Assembly: GCA_019454045.1 (NCBI GenBank)
Contig: SKCR01023788.1
Location: forward strand, 248,001 to 312,000
Reading direction: 5' to 3'
DNA length: 64,000 nt
Source of the DNA: Zanthoxylum bungeanum
Lineage: Eukaryota; Streptophyta; Magnoliopsida; Sapindales; Rutaceae
A model generated the notes under the pieces. The model searched no databases, was not told the DNA's origin, and saw nothing but the letters and a program-made list of their open reading frames with translations. The position numbers and the translations under genes are program-made. Of this stretch, positions 44,806-57,287 are shown piece after piece (position 1 is the stretch's first letter; every line of letters starts with the position of its first letter).

Positions 44806-47002
44806 CTTAATTGCAATAGTCTAACTATTCAATAACCGATTTCGAGTACAGTCCAACTGTTAAAAGAAAACAATAAAATATTAGTCTAACTAATATAAAT
44901 ATATAATGACGAAAATAATTTGAAAGTGTGTATTTGGAAAGTATAAAACGAAATTGAAATTTTAATAATGGCTTACCACTATTTTTCAGCGAGCCTCTAA
45001 CCCTCTGTTGAGTACTCGGGAAACCCAGTTTCCTAATGGGCTAGGATTTTGTTAAATAACACAACCTTGACTTTGGCCAACAAGCTGTATGAAACTTAAC
45101 TAGGTAGATCTCTAAAATCAATTAGATCTCATCTAATTCCTAGATCCGGTAGGTGTACCTCCAAGTCCAAAACATATATCCAATCTATATAAATATATCC
45201 AATATATTTCCTAACCTTTTTCTTCTGAATCAACTAAGCCTTGGCTTTGGCTCAATAAGCTTAATGATTCCAGTTAAGCACGACCCATTGACAGTGGGAA
45301 AGCTTCGTAATCCACGTCGATGTACATAAGTGACCTTAACTTTGACCAACAAGTCACAACTGCCCAAGACATGCAATATGTAACAAAGCCTTCGTGGTTC
45401 AAACATATCCGCGATGGACATTGATCTTGACTTTGGCCAACAAACCAATGCCAATCTTGGATCTTGAGAAAGTACCACTCAATGGAAGGAAAACGCTTAA
45501 TATTTGAGTGAGAGTTTTTCGTGTAAATTGACAACCAATTTATCATCTTTGATTAGGTCTCATCATACACTTTTAAGCATGCATTCTAAAAGCATAATAA
45601 GACGCGAAATAAATTAATAATGATATGCGAATTGATATATAACAAACTTTATTCCTAGAACAAATCTCTCACTTTCCTCTTTCCCGCTAGCACTATTCAA
45701 ACTTCTACCCAATTACAAAATACATTAAAGAAACCTTATTTACATTGAGGGGAATTGGTGAGAAGAGAAGTACATAGAGTAAAGAGATAATAGGCTGGAC
45801 ACGCAGGTCCAATTTAATAAATTCTAAATTTATTACAACAATTTCCAAAATTACCCTCACCCTTCTAATATCCATCCGATATACATTTTTCATACAAATA
45901 TATCCATGTATTCACACAAAGCATGTTATTCAATCAACCTAGTCCAATTAATTAATCTTTGAATTAATTACCATCCAATATTCTAACAACGATTTGATTT
46001 GCGCTAGTCCAACTCGTGTGAGAATAAATACTCAAAGTAAGTATTCTTGAATTATATTGAACTATAATTTTAAATCTAATTTAATTTGCATTCAATGCTA
46101 ATTCGTATTTAATTCCAAATTAAATAATTACACTTATTCTAGTGCCTTTTAGACTTAGATTCTAAATCCAATCTAAATGGGTCTCAAAGGCCCAATTAGT
46201 ATCCAATACTATTTTAATTAAAGTCCAATGAGCTTTTAATTAATTCATAAGGCATGGGCTTTGGCCAATATGGATCCAATCCAATTCTAAGGCCCAATTA
46301 AGAATCACTCATTTGCCATAAAATCAATTTTGGCCAATTAGGCCCAATTAATTATTAAAAGGCCCAAAAATTATATATGGACTTTATGGAATGGTTTTAG
46401 GCCCAATATGGATTCAATCCAATTGTCATAAACCAAGCTTGGCCCAACCAAGCCCATAAGCCCAAATACAACAAAATTAGCCCAATCCAATTTTAAAGAC
46501 TAACTTTAATTAATATAACATTCCAAATATCACATTAATTTTAATTAAAGTGTAATAGCCATAATTAATTAGTTAAACTAATATTTCCAAAACATCAATT
46601 AAACTAATTAATCATGCTTTAATTAACTAACTCATGTCCAACACAAATTGAAACAAAATCAATCTATACATGCTTCTAATGTTCACGGAAATATAACATA
46701 AACTAGTAATTAATTTGATTTCAATCCAATTAGATCAACAATTAATTTATCTCATGCTTTAAACACATCTAATGGTCTAAAATCAAAAAATTACCTTGAG
46801 CATAGTAAGGGTTTATATTCGGCCAAGCATGGGGAATTAGGGAAATTTTGATCCAACCAATTTTCTCAATTCTATAGATGCACAAATCCTATTCATCATT
46901 AACAAAGCTCAACTAAACAACCAATTTGAAGAAATCATGCTCCAAACACAAAATTCCCAAATTAAAGTATATAAACCCTAGAATAAAATCATGCTTATAA
47001 AA
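44806..47002 (-). other. Copia D leader
   Basis: Homologous leader with CTTGACTTTGGCCAA near 45064 and 45427 and a mutated third copy near 45339, plus the hairpin cluster at ~45013-45050. Confidence 0.78.
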
Positions 47003-47096
47003 GGCTTTGATACCATTGTTAGTATCCTAGACATGCCAGAAGATCTCTAATACATGATTTGTGTGTGAATATTAAAGAGTTTGTGGAAAAACTTAC
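44857..47096 (-). other. Candidate leader intron of copia D
   Basis: Donor GTAAGT at 47096-47091 lies in the 5' LTR. ACTAAT, a TTTTCTTTT tract and CAG at 44859-44857 come 51 nt before the gag ATG. Confidence 0.48.
47003..47015 (-). promoter_or_regulatory. Primer binding site of copia D
   Basis: TGGTATCAAAGCC on the minus strand, one base from the LTR; one base differs from the initiator-Met complement TGGTATCAGAGCC. Confidence 0.82.
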
Positions 47097-48087
47097 AAAT
47101 ATTGGATGTGGGATTTCAAATTCTTTGATGTTTGCGAAGAGATCCAAGCTTTTATTTGTGTTCCAAACTCAAGAAATTGGTTTCCCTATCACTTGTTTGC
47201 TCTTTGAAGTGCTAACTTACAAGAATTTTTGCAACAAAAAGTCTATGAGAGAGGGAGAGGTTCACGTCAAATGGAGAGAAGAAAGAAGATGAACTGCTAT
47301 GAATAGTAATTTAGTCTTACTTCCAAAGTTGACTTGTTAATTTATACTAAGTTTGTGTATTGAAATTGGCTTGAGTGTTTTATAAGTAAAACAAGCCTTA
47401 CTTTCAACAAATCAAATCCATAAATCAAGCCCAACCACTTTCATCACATGTCCAATATGTTGATGTAAATGAAATGGGTCTCACCACTTTTAAATTCTAA
47501 ATTTAAGTCAGTAATTCAATACGCAACTTCGCTCGGGCCCGGATTCATTTAATCCGATTAAACAAATTTCCCGTCATGACGTAATTAAATCTATTTTAAT
47601 TAAATAATAATGCATCGTAAAATTATTACAAAAGTCGCTTACAAGTTAATTCTAAATTAATTCATTCACTCGAATTAAAATCTAATTTTAATTCCGCTGT
47701 GAAATATAATTTCATATAATATCCAATAAATCATTTAATCTATCAATCGATTAATTCCAAATTAATCGCGTTCTCTCTTCTAATCGAATTTTATTCCAGA
47801 TAAATTCTTGTCGTAATTAATCCCAGATTAATTTTCTCTCTCTTATAATTAATCCTAGATTAATTCTGTTCGAGTCAGATGTCTTTGGTGAATCTTTGGA
47901 AAGTGACCCATGAGATCCCTGGATATATTGGCAACGAATACGATCATTGAACTATCCGAATACGTGCGTAACTAGTACCACGTTCTCGCCGATTTACAAG
48001 ACATGGTTGGCTTATAGTAAAGTACCGTGCCTACCCAATTCCCCAGAAATATTCTTTTAAGGAATACATAATCTTTAACAAGCATAG
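47017..48087 (-). repeat. Copia D 5' LTR, part before insertion E
   Basis: Starts TGTTAGTATC like solo LTR Y, and shares the D/Y-type sequences CATGCCA and AAGTCGCTTAC. It breaks off at AAGCATAG where E begins. ORF 47059-47292 is antisense LTR sequence. Confidence 0.85.
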
Positions 48088-50001
48088 TGTTGGGTTTCTA
48101 GATTAGTCCCAAGATCAAATTAAGCATTGAAATAGAATGAATACGCAAAGAAGAGTGGCGGAAACACATTTACATTGAACGGATTTTGATGTGATGATCA
48201 ACAAAAATTTCTCCAAGAAGCTTTGTTGGATTCGGCCAAGAAGAAGTTCCAAGCTCCAAGCTTTGACTTGTGATTCCAAGCTCTTGAATAGGTTTCCCTA
48301 TCACCTTGTATTGATTCTTTGAGAGTGCTAGCCCTTTGAAATTTTACAACAAAATTTCTCTTCTTCCTCCTTCAACTTTCGACCAAGAGAAGAAAAAAAA
48401 TGGGAGAGTATTTTCTTTGCTTGAATTTGGCAATGGGAGAGAGAATGAAGCTATGTATTTGATTTAAAAAATCAAAGTAAATGATATACCAAAAGTGGAT
48501 GTGGTAATAGTCATTCGAAGCTTTCAAAATGGAGTGTAAAAGAAGTCACCAACAACTTCACCTAAACTATCAACCAAAAGTAACTTAAGGTGACAAGTGA
48601 AGTGACATGTGATGTGACATGTGGGCCCCACTCGATTCCAAATTCGAGTGGGCCCGTAAACACTTCCGGGCTTGGGTCGCTAATTCCGAACTAACGAACT
48701 TCCATGGTGACGTAATTAAATCGAATTTAATTAAATAATTATGCCTAGTAAAATTACTATTCACGTCGCTAACGAATTAATTCTAAATTAACTCGTTTAC
48801 CCGAATTAAAATCTAATTTTAATTCCGCGTCGAAATCTAATTTTGTTTAATATATCAAATATATTATTTTATCGATTAATTCCAAATTAATCTTTCTCTC
48901 TCTTCAAATAGTACTTTATCCAAGATAAAGTCTCTCCGTAATTAATCCCGGATTAATTAAGCTCGAATCATACGTCATCGGTGAATCTTCAGGAAGCGAT
49001 CCAAGAGATCCCTGGATATGTTGGCAGTAAAGCTGGTCGTCGGACTATCCGAACACGTACGTACCTAGTACTACGTTTTTACCGGTTTACAAGACAAGGT
49101 TGGCTTCTAGCAAAGCGCCATGCCTACCCAATTCTCTAGAAATATTCTTATGGAATATATGATCTATCAGGCATAGTATACCATAGTATTGTGTATAGCG
49201 ATCTAGTATCCGACGTTCACGTGCAAGGCCTGGGGCTGGAATAGTGTTGCCCCATACGAAACACATATCGGATATCAAGCAACAAGTCTCTTTGAATCGG
49301 ATAATCCTTACCTTATCCTATCATCCCGATGGTTGCAACACAATAGAGAACTAGTTCTGAATCCCTGCGTGATAATCATCTCCATATGTCTGAACTGATA
49401 CTTCCGTCTTGACATCACACCCAATACACTACGATTTTCAATAAACCCAGAAGAGGCGTACGCAGAACCTGTTAAAGTCCTGGACGACCAAAACCAAAGC
49501 GTATCGATTGTCGCAAGTACTAGCGATGCAAGTCTCAGGTTAAGACCAAATACACCTACCCTGAAGCGGACTCCCATAGACACATAGACCTACTACCAAT
49601 GGGATTCTGCGGGGTCTATCCAGGGTGAAGCTGTTTTCCGGACCATCGGTAAAAACAACCTCCTATCGCACTTGTATAAGTATCCAATACTTAAATATAT
49701 TAGAACTATGCCGTTATGCCCTCACAACGCGCACAAGTGCAATACCAGTCTATTCCGTATTATCGATGTCCAATCTCGATAACACTACGACTAGGGATAT
49801 TTAATGATTAAACCTTTATGGATTGATACTGTCTTATATCATCTCAATCCGGAACTAATCATAAGGACTCTTACCATTTATATATCAAAGTAAATAAATT
49901 ACAAAACGGTAAAAGGTAATTTCATTGCTACATAGTTAATTTTATACAAAAATACAATATCTTTTACAAACAGTGACGCTATGGGTCATAACTGTCCAAC
50001 A
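48088..50001 (-). repeat. Copia E 3' LTR (window-left)
   Basis: The 1914-bp LTR starts TGTTGGGTTT and ends ACTGTCCAACA in window orientation. The donor-like site reads GTAAAT instead of GTAAGT (~48170). ORF 49583-49308 is LTR. Confidence 0.92.
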
Positions 50002-51743
50002 ATCTCCCATTTGGCCTATAGCCAGTCACTCAAGCATCTAATACCTGAACTATGTAAATGTAGCTCAAAGTTTTACTGAGGAATAGCTTTCGTCAGTGGA
50101 TCTACAATGTTGTCATCTGATGTGACCTTTTCGACCTTCACATCGCCACGATGTATGATCTCACGTATCAGATGGAAACTTCGAAGAACATGCTTGGATC
50201 GTTGATGAGACCGCGGTTTCTTAGCTTGCGTTATAGCCCCGTTATTGTCACAATTTAATGGAACAGGCTCAGCTACTAACGGAACTACTTCTAATCCAAT
50301 TAGGAATTTTCAGATCTGAACTATTTTAACGTCCATCTGTCATATCTAGTAATCAAAATATGCAGCAATAGTAAGCATTATCCAAATGGATTTAATCATG
50401 GCAATGGGTGAGAATGTTTCGTCGTAATCGACACCATATCGTTGACGATATCCCTTCGCTACAAGCCTAGTTTTGTATGTTTATACGTTGCCATCCATGT
50501 CGGTCTTCTTCTTGAAGATCCATTTACAAGCAATAGGCTTTACGCCTTCTGGTGCATCAACCAGTGTCCAAACTTGGTTGGTGTACATGGAATCCATTTT
50601 GGACTTCATGGCTTCTTGTCATAAAGCGGAATCGATATCTTGTATTGCTTCCTCATACGTAGCCGGTTCATTATCCTCAATGAGATTAATATCTACATGA
50701 GGTGAGATCAGAAACCCATACCTCTCAGGTTATTCCTGACTCTCTCCGACCTACGCGGTCCTTGTGTAATATAAGATTGTTGTACAGTCTCATCCCGGAT
50801 GGACTGTTCTTATTCCGTTGAGGATTCTATGCCAGGAACAATATCACTCTGATTTTCATCGAGTTCTAATTTCCTCCCACTAACCACTGCATTTAGGAAT
50901 TCATTCTCAAGGAAAATCGCATATAGAGCAACAAATACTTTGTTCTCTCGTAGGTGATAGAAGTAATATCCTTTGGTTTCCCTAGGATATCCTACGAATA
51001 GGCATTTATCCGATTTGGGTTCAAGTTTGGTACCTTCTAAACGTTTGACGTATGCCCAGCAACCCCAAATCTTCAGGAATAAGAAACCCGGTTTCTTTCC
51101 TGTCCATATCTCATACGAAGTCTGTTGAACAAACTTTGACAGAACCTTATTCAAAATAAGTATTGCACTGTTTAATGCATATCCCCAGAAGGAAATAGGT
51201 AGCTCTGTGTGACTCTTCATAGACCTTACCATGTCCAACAAAGTTCGGTTTCTCCGTTCGGACACACCGTTTAATTGCGGTGTTCCAAGAGGATTCCACT
51301 GTGAAAGAATACATATTCTTTCAAGTAATCTAGAAACTCATTGCTTAAGTATTCGCCACCACGGTCCGACCGTAATGTCTTTATACTCTTACCAGTCTAT
51401 TTTTCTACTTCGTGTCGAAACTCTTTAAATTTCTCAAAGGTTTCCGACTTGTGTCTCATAAGATACACATAACCATAATGTGATGCATCATCCATAAAGG
51501 TTACGAAGTATTCGTATCCACCTCTAGCCTGGCTAGACATGGGCCCACAAACGTCACTATGAACAAGGGCTAACAGTTCGGTGCACGTTCACCTTTACCA
51601 CTAAAAGGTGATTTAGGTATTTTGCCTAATAAGCAAGATTCGCAGACGTCATATGAATTTGGATCAAATCCGTCCAAGTACCCAATCTTCGAAAGTGTGG
51701 ATATGTGAGTCTTATTTATGTGTCCTAGATGACAATGCCACAT
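50002..51743 (-). pseudogene. Copia E pol (integrase and RT remnants, large deletion)
   Basis: From the left: polypurine tract (CCAAATGGGAGAT, one change), RNase H C-terminus to ~50323, then an abrupt joint AACTATTTTAACGTCC to the RT N-terminal region. By comparison with F ~918 bp are missing, including YVDD and the RNase H core. Integrase remains at ~50870-51743 (frame 51265-50810 with SERRNRTLLDM; HHCC start MWHCHLGHINKT). Stops shared with F (TTATGACAAG, Trp to TGA, ~50620) lie in a tract almost identical to F. Confidence 0.87.
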
Positions 51744-53010
51744 ATAAGTTTCATCTTTGTTACTCATTTTAGACATTTTGTTTGTTATATTATATGTTTG
51801 AGATTGATTTATATTCAAAATATAAAGACCATTATTTGCAACAGCAGTGCAAATTTCTACATCATTTTTATACATAAAACACATGGTGTTTCGAAATACA
51901 AAAGTATACCCACATTGGGTTAACATAGATACAGAAAAAATATTTCTAGTCAAACTAGGTTCATAATAACTGTCTGTTAGTTCAAGTACATGCCCTGAGG
52001 GTAGTTCCAAAACAAAAGTGCCAACGGCTAAAACAGCAACTGGTGTCCCATTTCTGATGCGTAGATCAATCTCCCCTGAGGCCAGTATCATGCTAATCCG
52101 CAGATACTGCACATCAGTACATATGTGAGTACCACAACCAGAATCAAAAATCCAATTTTTAAAACTAGAAGTATCCATGTTTATTTCAATAACAAACATA
52201 CCTGAAGTCGGTGCCTTGCCCGCTTTAATCTCCTTCCGGAGCGCCTTGTACTCGCGCAGTCACGCTTCCAGTGACCCCGCTTGCCGCATTGGAGGCATAC
52301 ATCTTGAGCCCTTGCCCTTCTTCTTATGCTTCTTCTTTTTAACACCACCAGTCGCCTTAGGCCAAGCCTTGGAGACTGAGATGTTGAAGCAAAGTACGCC
52401 TCGCGCTACTTGCCCTTGAGTAGCTCCTTCTCAGCTTCCTTCAGAATAGACATCAACTCTCTAAGAGTATCATCTTGGTTCATCATGTTATAGTTCATGA
52501 TGAACCCACTCCAAGTGTCGAGGAGAGACTGCAAGATCAAATCTATGCAAGTCTCAACCTCAAAGACTATCCCCATCTGAGTCAGCTGGTCGATGTCAGC
52601 AATCATCTGTGGCACTGGGACTCAACAGACATGCCATCTGACATACGTGCACGGAAGAGCTTCTTCTGCAACTCATATCTGTGCGATCTACGGTTAAATC
52701 TGTGAAGGTCGTGCAATCTTGCCAACATGTTATAGGGATCCAAGTCCATGTTCTGTCGACGGAAATGCTGAGTCATAGCAGCAAGAATAATAGACTGAGC
52801 AGTAGAGTTGTCATCGCTGTGAGTCTTCCAAATATCCAGCTCAAGTAACTGATCAGGTCTTGGCTTAGGCCCAAGAGGTCTCTCTATAGTATATAGCAGC
52901 CTCTTGGATCCCATGACTATCCTGAGATTCATTTCCCAATCCGAGAAGTTCGTGCCCTTAAATATATTTTCGCCCATGAAAATGTCTCGGAAACTGCCCT
53001 TTCCGGTCAT
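51744..53010 (-). pseudogene. Copia E gag-protease (frameshifted)
   Basis: Start ATG 53010 (MTGKGSFRDIFMGENIF). The frame breaks at ~52605 (SQCHR). Frame 52615-52406 continues Gag. The linker has lost the KASGKPKDKS stretch; a CCHC knuckle (CLQCGKRGHWKRDC) is readable at ~52260-52300. Protease WIFDSGCGTHIC lies in frame 52199-51570, which runs into the integrase zinc region. Several frame changes make it non-functional. Confidence 0.87.
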
Positions 53011-55180
53011 CTTGATTACGATAGTCCAACTATCTAATCAACGATATATGGGTACAGTCTAACTGTTATAAGAAAAATAACATTATATTAGTCCAACTTA
53101 TAAAATAATTTTGACGAAATAATTTGAAAACGCGTAAAGCTAAGTATCTGAATGAAATTGTAAATTCAATACTAGCCTCCCACTATTTTTTGGCGAGCCT
53201 CTAACCCTCTGTCGAGTACTCGGGAAACCCAGTTTCCTAGTGGGCTAGGATCCCGTTAAATAACATACAACCTTGACTTTGGCCAACATGTTGTATGATA
53301 TTTAACTAGGTAGATCTCGAAGATCAATTGGATCTCATCCAATTCCTAGATCCGGTAGGTGGACATCCAAGTCCGAAACATATATACAATATATATGCCA
53401 ATATATCCAATATATTTGCCTAACCTTTTTCCTCTGAATCAACTAAGCCTTGGCTTTGGCACAACAAGCTTAATGATTCCAGTTAAGCGGGACCCATTGA
53501 CAAGGAAAGCTTCGTAATCAATGTCGATGGACAAGAAATGATCTTGACTTTGGCCAACAAATCACAAATTGGACAAGACATCGATGTGGAACAAAGCCTT
53601 TATGATTCAAACACATCTGCAATTGACAAAGGTCTTGACTTTGGCCAACAAACCAATGCCAACTTTGGATCTTGAGTAAGAATCACTCAATGGAAGGAAA
53701 AACGCTTAATATGTTTTGAGGGTTTTTCGCGTAATTGGCAACCAATTAATTCTCTTTTTTAAGGTCTCATCATACACCCTTAAGCATGCATTCTAAAAGC
53801 ATAATAAGGAGTGAAAAGTAAATTAATAACGATATGCAGATGTATATTTAACAGATTGTTCCTAGAACAAATCACTCACTTTCCTCTCCCCGGCTAGCAC
53901 TATTCTATTTCTACCCAATTACATAATACAATAATAGAAACCTCATTACATTGAGGGGAATTAGGTGAGAAGATAATACAAAAAAATAATGTGAGATAAG
54001 GCTGGACACGCGGTCCAATTTAATAAATTCTAAATTTACAACAATTTCCAAAATTGCCATTTCCCTCTAATATCCATCCGATATACGCTATTCATTCAAC
54101 ACATCAATGTATTCATTCATAGCATGCAATTCAATCAATCTAATCTAATTAATTAATCTTTGAATTATATGATCATCCAATATTCAAACAATGATTTGAT
54201 TTTGCACGAGTCCAACTCGTTTAAGAATAAGTACTCAAAGTACGAATTCTTGAATTATATCGAACTACTCGTTAAATCTAATTTAATTCGTATTCAATAC
54301 TAATTCATTTATTTAATTCCAAATTAAATAACTACACTTTTAAATGTGCTTTAATGACTTAGATTCCAAATCTAATCTAATCGGGTCTCAAAGCTCAACT
54401 AACATCCAATGTTGTTTAATTAAAGTCCGATGGGCTTTCAATTGATTTCATAAGGCAGGGGCTTTGGTCAATATGGGTCAAACCCAATTACCATGTCTAA
54501 TTAAGGAATCACACTCATTTGCCAAGAAACCAATTTCGGCCCATAAGGCCCAATTAAACTTTTAAAGCCCAATTTGTTATATTTGGACTTAATGGAATGA
54601 TTTAGTCCCAATTTGGATCCAATCCAATTGGCCTAAACCAACTTGGCCCAACCAAGCCCATTATGACCAAATACAACAATTTCAAGCCCAATTCAAAATC
54701 AAGCCCAATTAATCAAATTTTAAAATTTCAAATTTTATAATTCAATTAACCAAAGTGTAATACATCAATTAATTATCTAAATTAATATTTCCAAAATACA
54801 AATTTAGCCAATTAATTATGTATTCTTTTTTTCAACTTATGTCCAATATTTTTGAACCAAAAATCATCTCATTATATGCTCAATAGGTCATGGCATTAGT
54901 GGGTATTTTATGTCCGATTTCATTTTCAATCCGATTGAATTTTAAATCAACATTTCCCAATCATTTCAAGTCATCAAATGATCTAAGAAACAAAAATACT
55001 ATGACAATAGGGTAATGTCAACATTCGGCCAAGCCAAGTATTGGGCAAAATTTTGATCCAATCAATATTTCATGAAATTGATCATATACAACTTCAATAC
55101 ATCATCATTCAAGCATACTCAATCAATCAATTTTATCAATTTTACCCAAATTTTACCCTAATTCATTTCATGCTCAAATT
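53011..55180 (-). other. Copia E leader
   Basis: Carries CTTGACTTTGGCCAA near 53272, 53550 and 53635, a perfect hairpin cluster at 53213-53249, and an acceptor-like ACTAAT...TTTTTCTTATAACAG ending at 53063. The matching donor is absent because a 28-bp deletion in the 5' LTR (~55275) removed it. Confidence 0.78.
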
Positions 55181-55193
55181 GGCTCTGATACCA
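55181..55193 (-). promoter_or_regulatory. Primer binding site of copia E
   Basis: TGGTATCAGAGCC on the minus strand, the exact complement of the initiator Met-tRNA 3' end and the only undisturbed site in the window. Confidence 0.9.
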
Positions 55194-55194
55194 T

Positions 55195-55330
55195 TGTTTG
55201 GTTTCTATATTAGTCCCAAGATCAAATTAAGCATTGAAATAGAATGAATACACAAAGAAGAGTGGCGGAAACACACATGATCAACAAAAATTTCTCCAAG
55301 AAGCTTTGTTGGATTCGGCCAAAAAGAAGT
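55195..55330 (-). repeat. Copia E 5' LTR, first part, cut by F
   Basis: Matches 48088 onward, with a 28-bp loss at ~55275, and breaks at AAAAAGAAGT. The rest should follow F beyond the window. Confidence 0.88.
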
Positions 55331-57273
55331 TGTTGATTTCTATTGATGTCCCAAGATCATATTAAGCCATGAAATAGAATGAATACACAAGGAAGAGTGG
55401 CGGAAACACACTTACAATGATCGGATTAGATGTGATGCTCAACAATAATTTTCCTTCTCCCTTTGAGATGTATTCGACCAAGCCCTTGTTTTTGTTGATG
55501 AGAATGAAGCAAACTCCAAGCTTTCAAGGAAATCCAAGCTCTAAGATTGGCTTCCCTATCACCTTGTTGGATTCTTGATGTGCTAGTAAAAATGAAAGAA
55601 AAATCCAACTTCCTTTCACTAATGGAGACTCACGGCATAAGCAAGAGAGAGAGAGAGTTTTTGTGTTTTGTTTCTTTGTTTTCTAAAAACAATTACCAAA
55701 ACAATTACCCAAAAATTTGGTATATGCTTTACCAAAGTCAAAGCAAATTTTTGGCTCCAAAATGGCATTAAATGCCCACAACTACTTCCATCATGAATAG
55801 TGACAGCATGTCACTCACAAAAAGTGACTTTGACATCTATCAAAGTGACTTTGACATCTATCACCTTTATATGACAAGTGATGTGACTCGCAATGTGACT
55901 TGTGGGCCCCACTTTAATTCAAAATACTAGTGGACCCGCAAACACTTCTGGGATCGGTTTCGCTAATTCCGAATTAACGAACTTTCGTCGCGATGTAATT
56001 AAATAATTATGCCAAGCGAAATTACTATTCACATCGCTAACGAATTAATTCTAAATTAACTCGTTTGTCCGAATTAAAATCTAATTTTAATTCCGCGTCG
56101 AAATCCAATTTCGTTTAATATATCGAATATATTATTTTATCGATTAATTCCAAATTAATCTTTCTCTCTCTTCAAATAGTACTTTATCTAAGATAAAGTA
56201 TATCCGCAATTAATCCCAGATTAATTAAGTTCGAATCATACATCATCGGTGAATCTTCGGGAAGCGACCCAAGAGATCCTTGGATATGTTGGCAGTAAAT
56301 ACGGTCGTCAGACTATCCGAACACGTACATACCTTGTACTATATTTTTACCGATTTACTAGACAAGGTTGGCTTCTAGCAAAGCACCATGCCTACCCAAT
56401 TCTCCAGGAATATTCTTACTGGAATATAATATCTATATCAGGTGTAGTATACCGTAGTATTGTGTATTGTGATCCAGTATCGGATGTCACGTGCAAGGCC
56501 TGGGGTTGGAATAGTGTCTGCCCTTTACGAAGCACATATCAGATATCAAGCAACTAGTCTCTTTGAATCGGATAATCATGACCTTGTCATATTATCCCGA
56601 TGGTTGCAACACATTAGAGAACCAATTCTGAATCCCTGCGTGATCATCATCTCCATATGTCTGAAGTGATACTTCTGTCTTGACATCACATCCAATACAC
56701 TACGATTCTCAATAAACCCAGCAGAGGCTTACACAGAACCTGTTAAAGTCCTGGACGAGCAAAACAAAGTTTACCGATTGTCGCAAGTACTAGAGATGCA
56801 AGTCTCAGGTTAAGACCAAATACATCTACCCTGAAGCGGACTCCCATAGACACATTTATATAGTACCAATGGGATTCCGCGGGGTCTATCCAGAGCGAAG
56901 CTATTTTCCGTAACATCGGTAAAACACAACCTCCTATCACACTTGCATAAGTATCCAATATTTAAATATATTAGAACTATGCCGTTATGCCCTCACAAAG
57001 CGCACAAGTGCAATACTAGTCTATTCCGTATTATCGATGTCCAATATCGATAATACTACGACTAGGGATATTTAATGATTAAATCTTTATGGATTGATAC
57101 TGTCTCATATCATCTCAATCTAGAACTAATCATAAGGACTTTTACCATTTATATATCAAAGTAAATAAATTACAAAATGGTAAAAGGAAATTTCATTACA
57201 ACATAGTTAATTTTGTACAAAAAATACAATGTCTTTTACAAACAGTGACGCTATGGGTCATAACTGTCCAACA
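55331..57273 (-). repeat. Copia F 3' LTR (window-left)
   Basis: The 1943-bp LTR starts TGTTGATTTC and ends ACTGTCCAACA in window orientation. It includes a ~22-bp tandem repeat (AGTGACTTTGACATCTATCA twice at ~55822-55862) present once near 63886. Confidence 0.92.
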
Positions 57274-57287
57274 ATCTCCCACTTGGC
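57274..57287 (-). promoter_or_regulatory. Polypurine tract of copia F
   Basis: GCCAAGTGGGAGAT on the minus strand beside the 3' LTR. Confidence 0.85.

Larger units (their letters stand above)
44267..48087 (-). mobile_element. Ty1/copia element D, 5' part (oldest layer)
   Basis: Minus-strand 5' LTR, primer site, leader and start of gag. Its gag is cut at 44267 by G and its 5' LTR is cut at 48087 by E. The rest should lie left of the window (gag-pol and 3' LTR) and right of it (LTR start). Confidence 0.88.
48088..55330 (-). mobile_element. Ty1/copia element E, inserted in D's 5' LTR
   Basis: 3' LTR, internal region with a ~0.9-kb pol deletion, primer site, and the first 136 bp of the 5' LTR, which is cut by F. 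The left flank is CATAG; the matching duplication should lie beyond the window. Confidence 0.9.
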
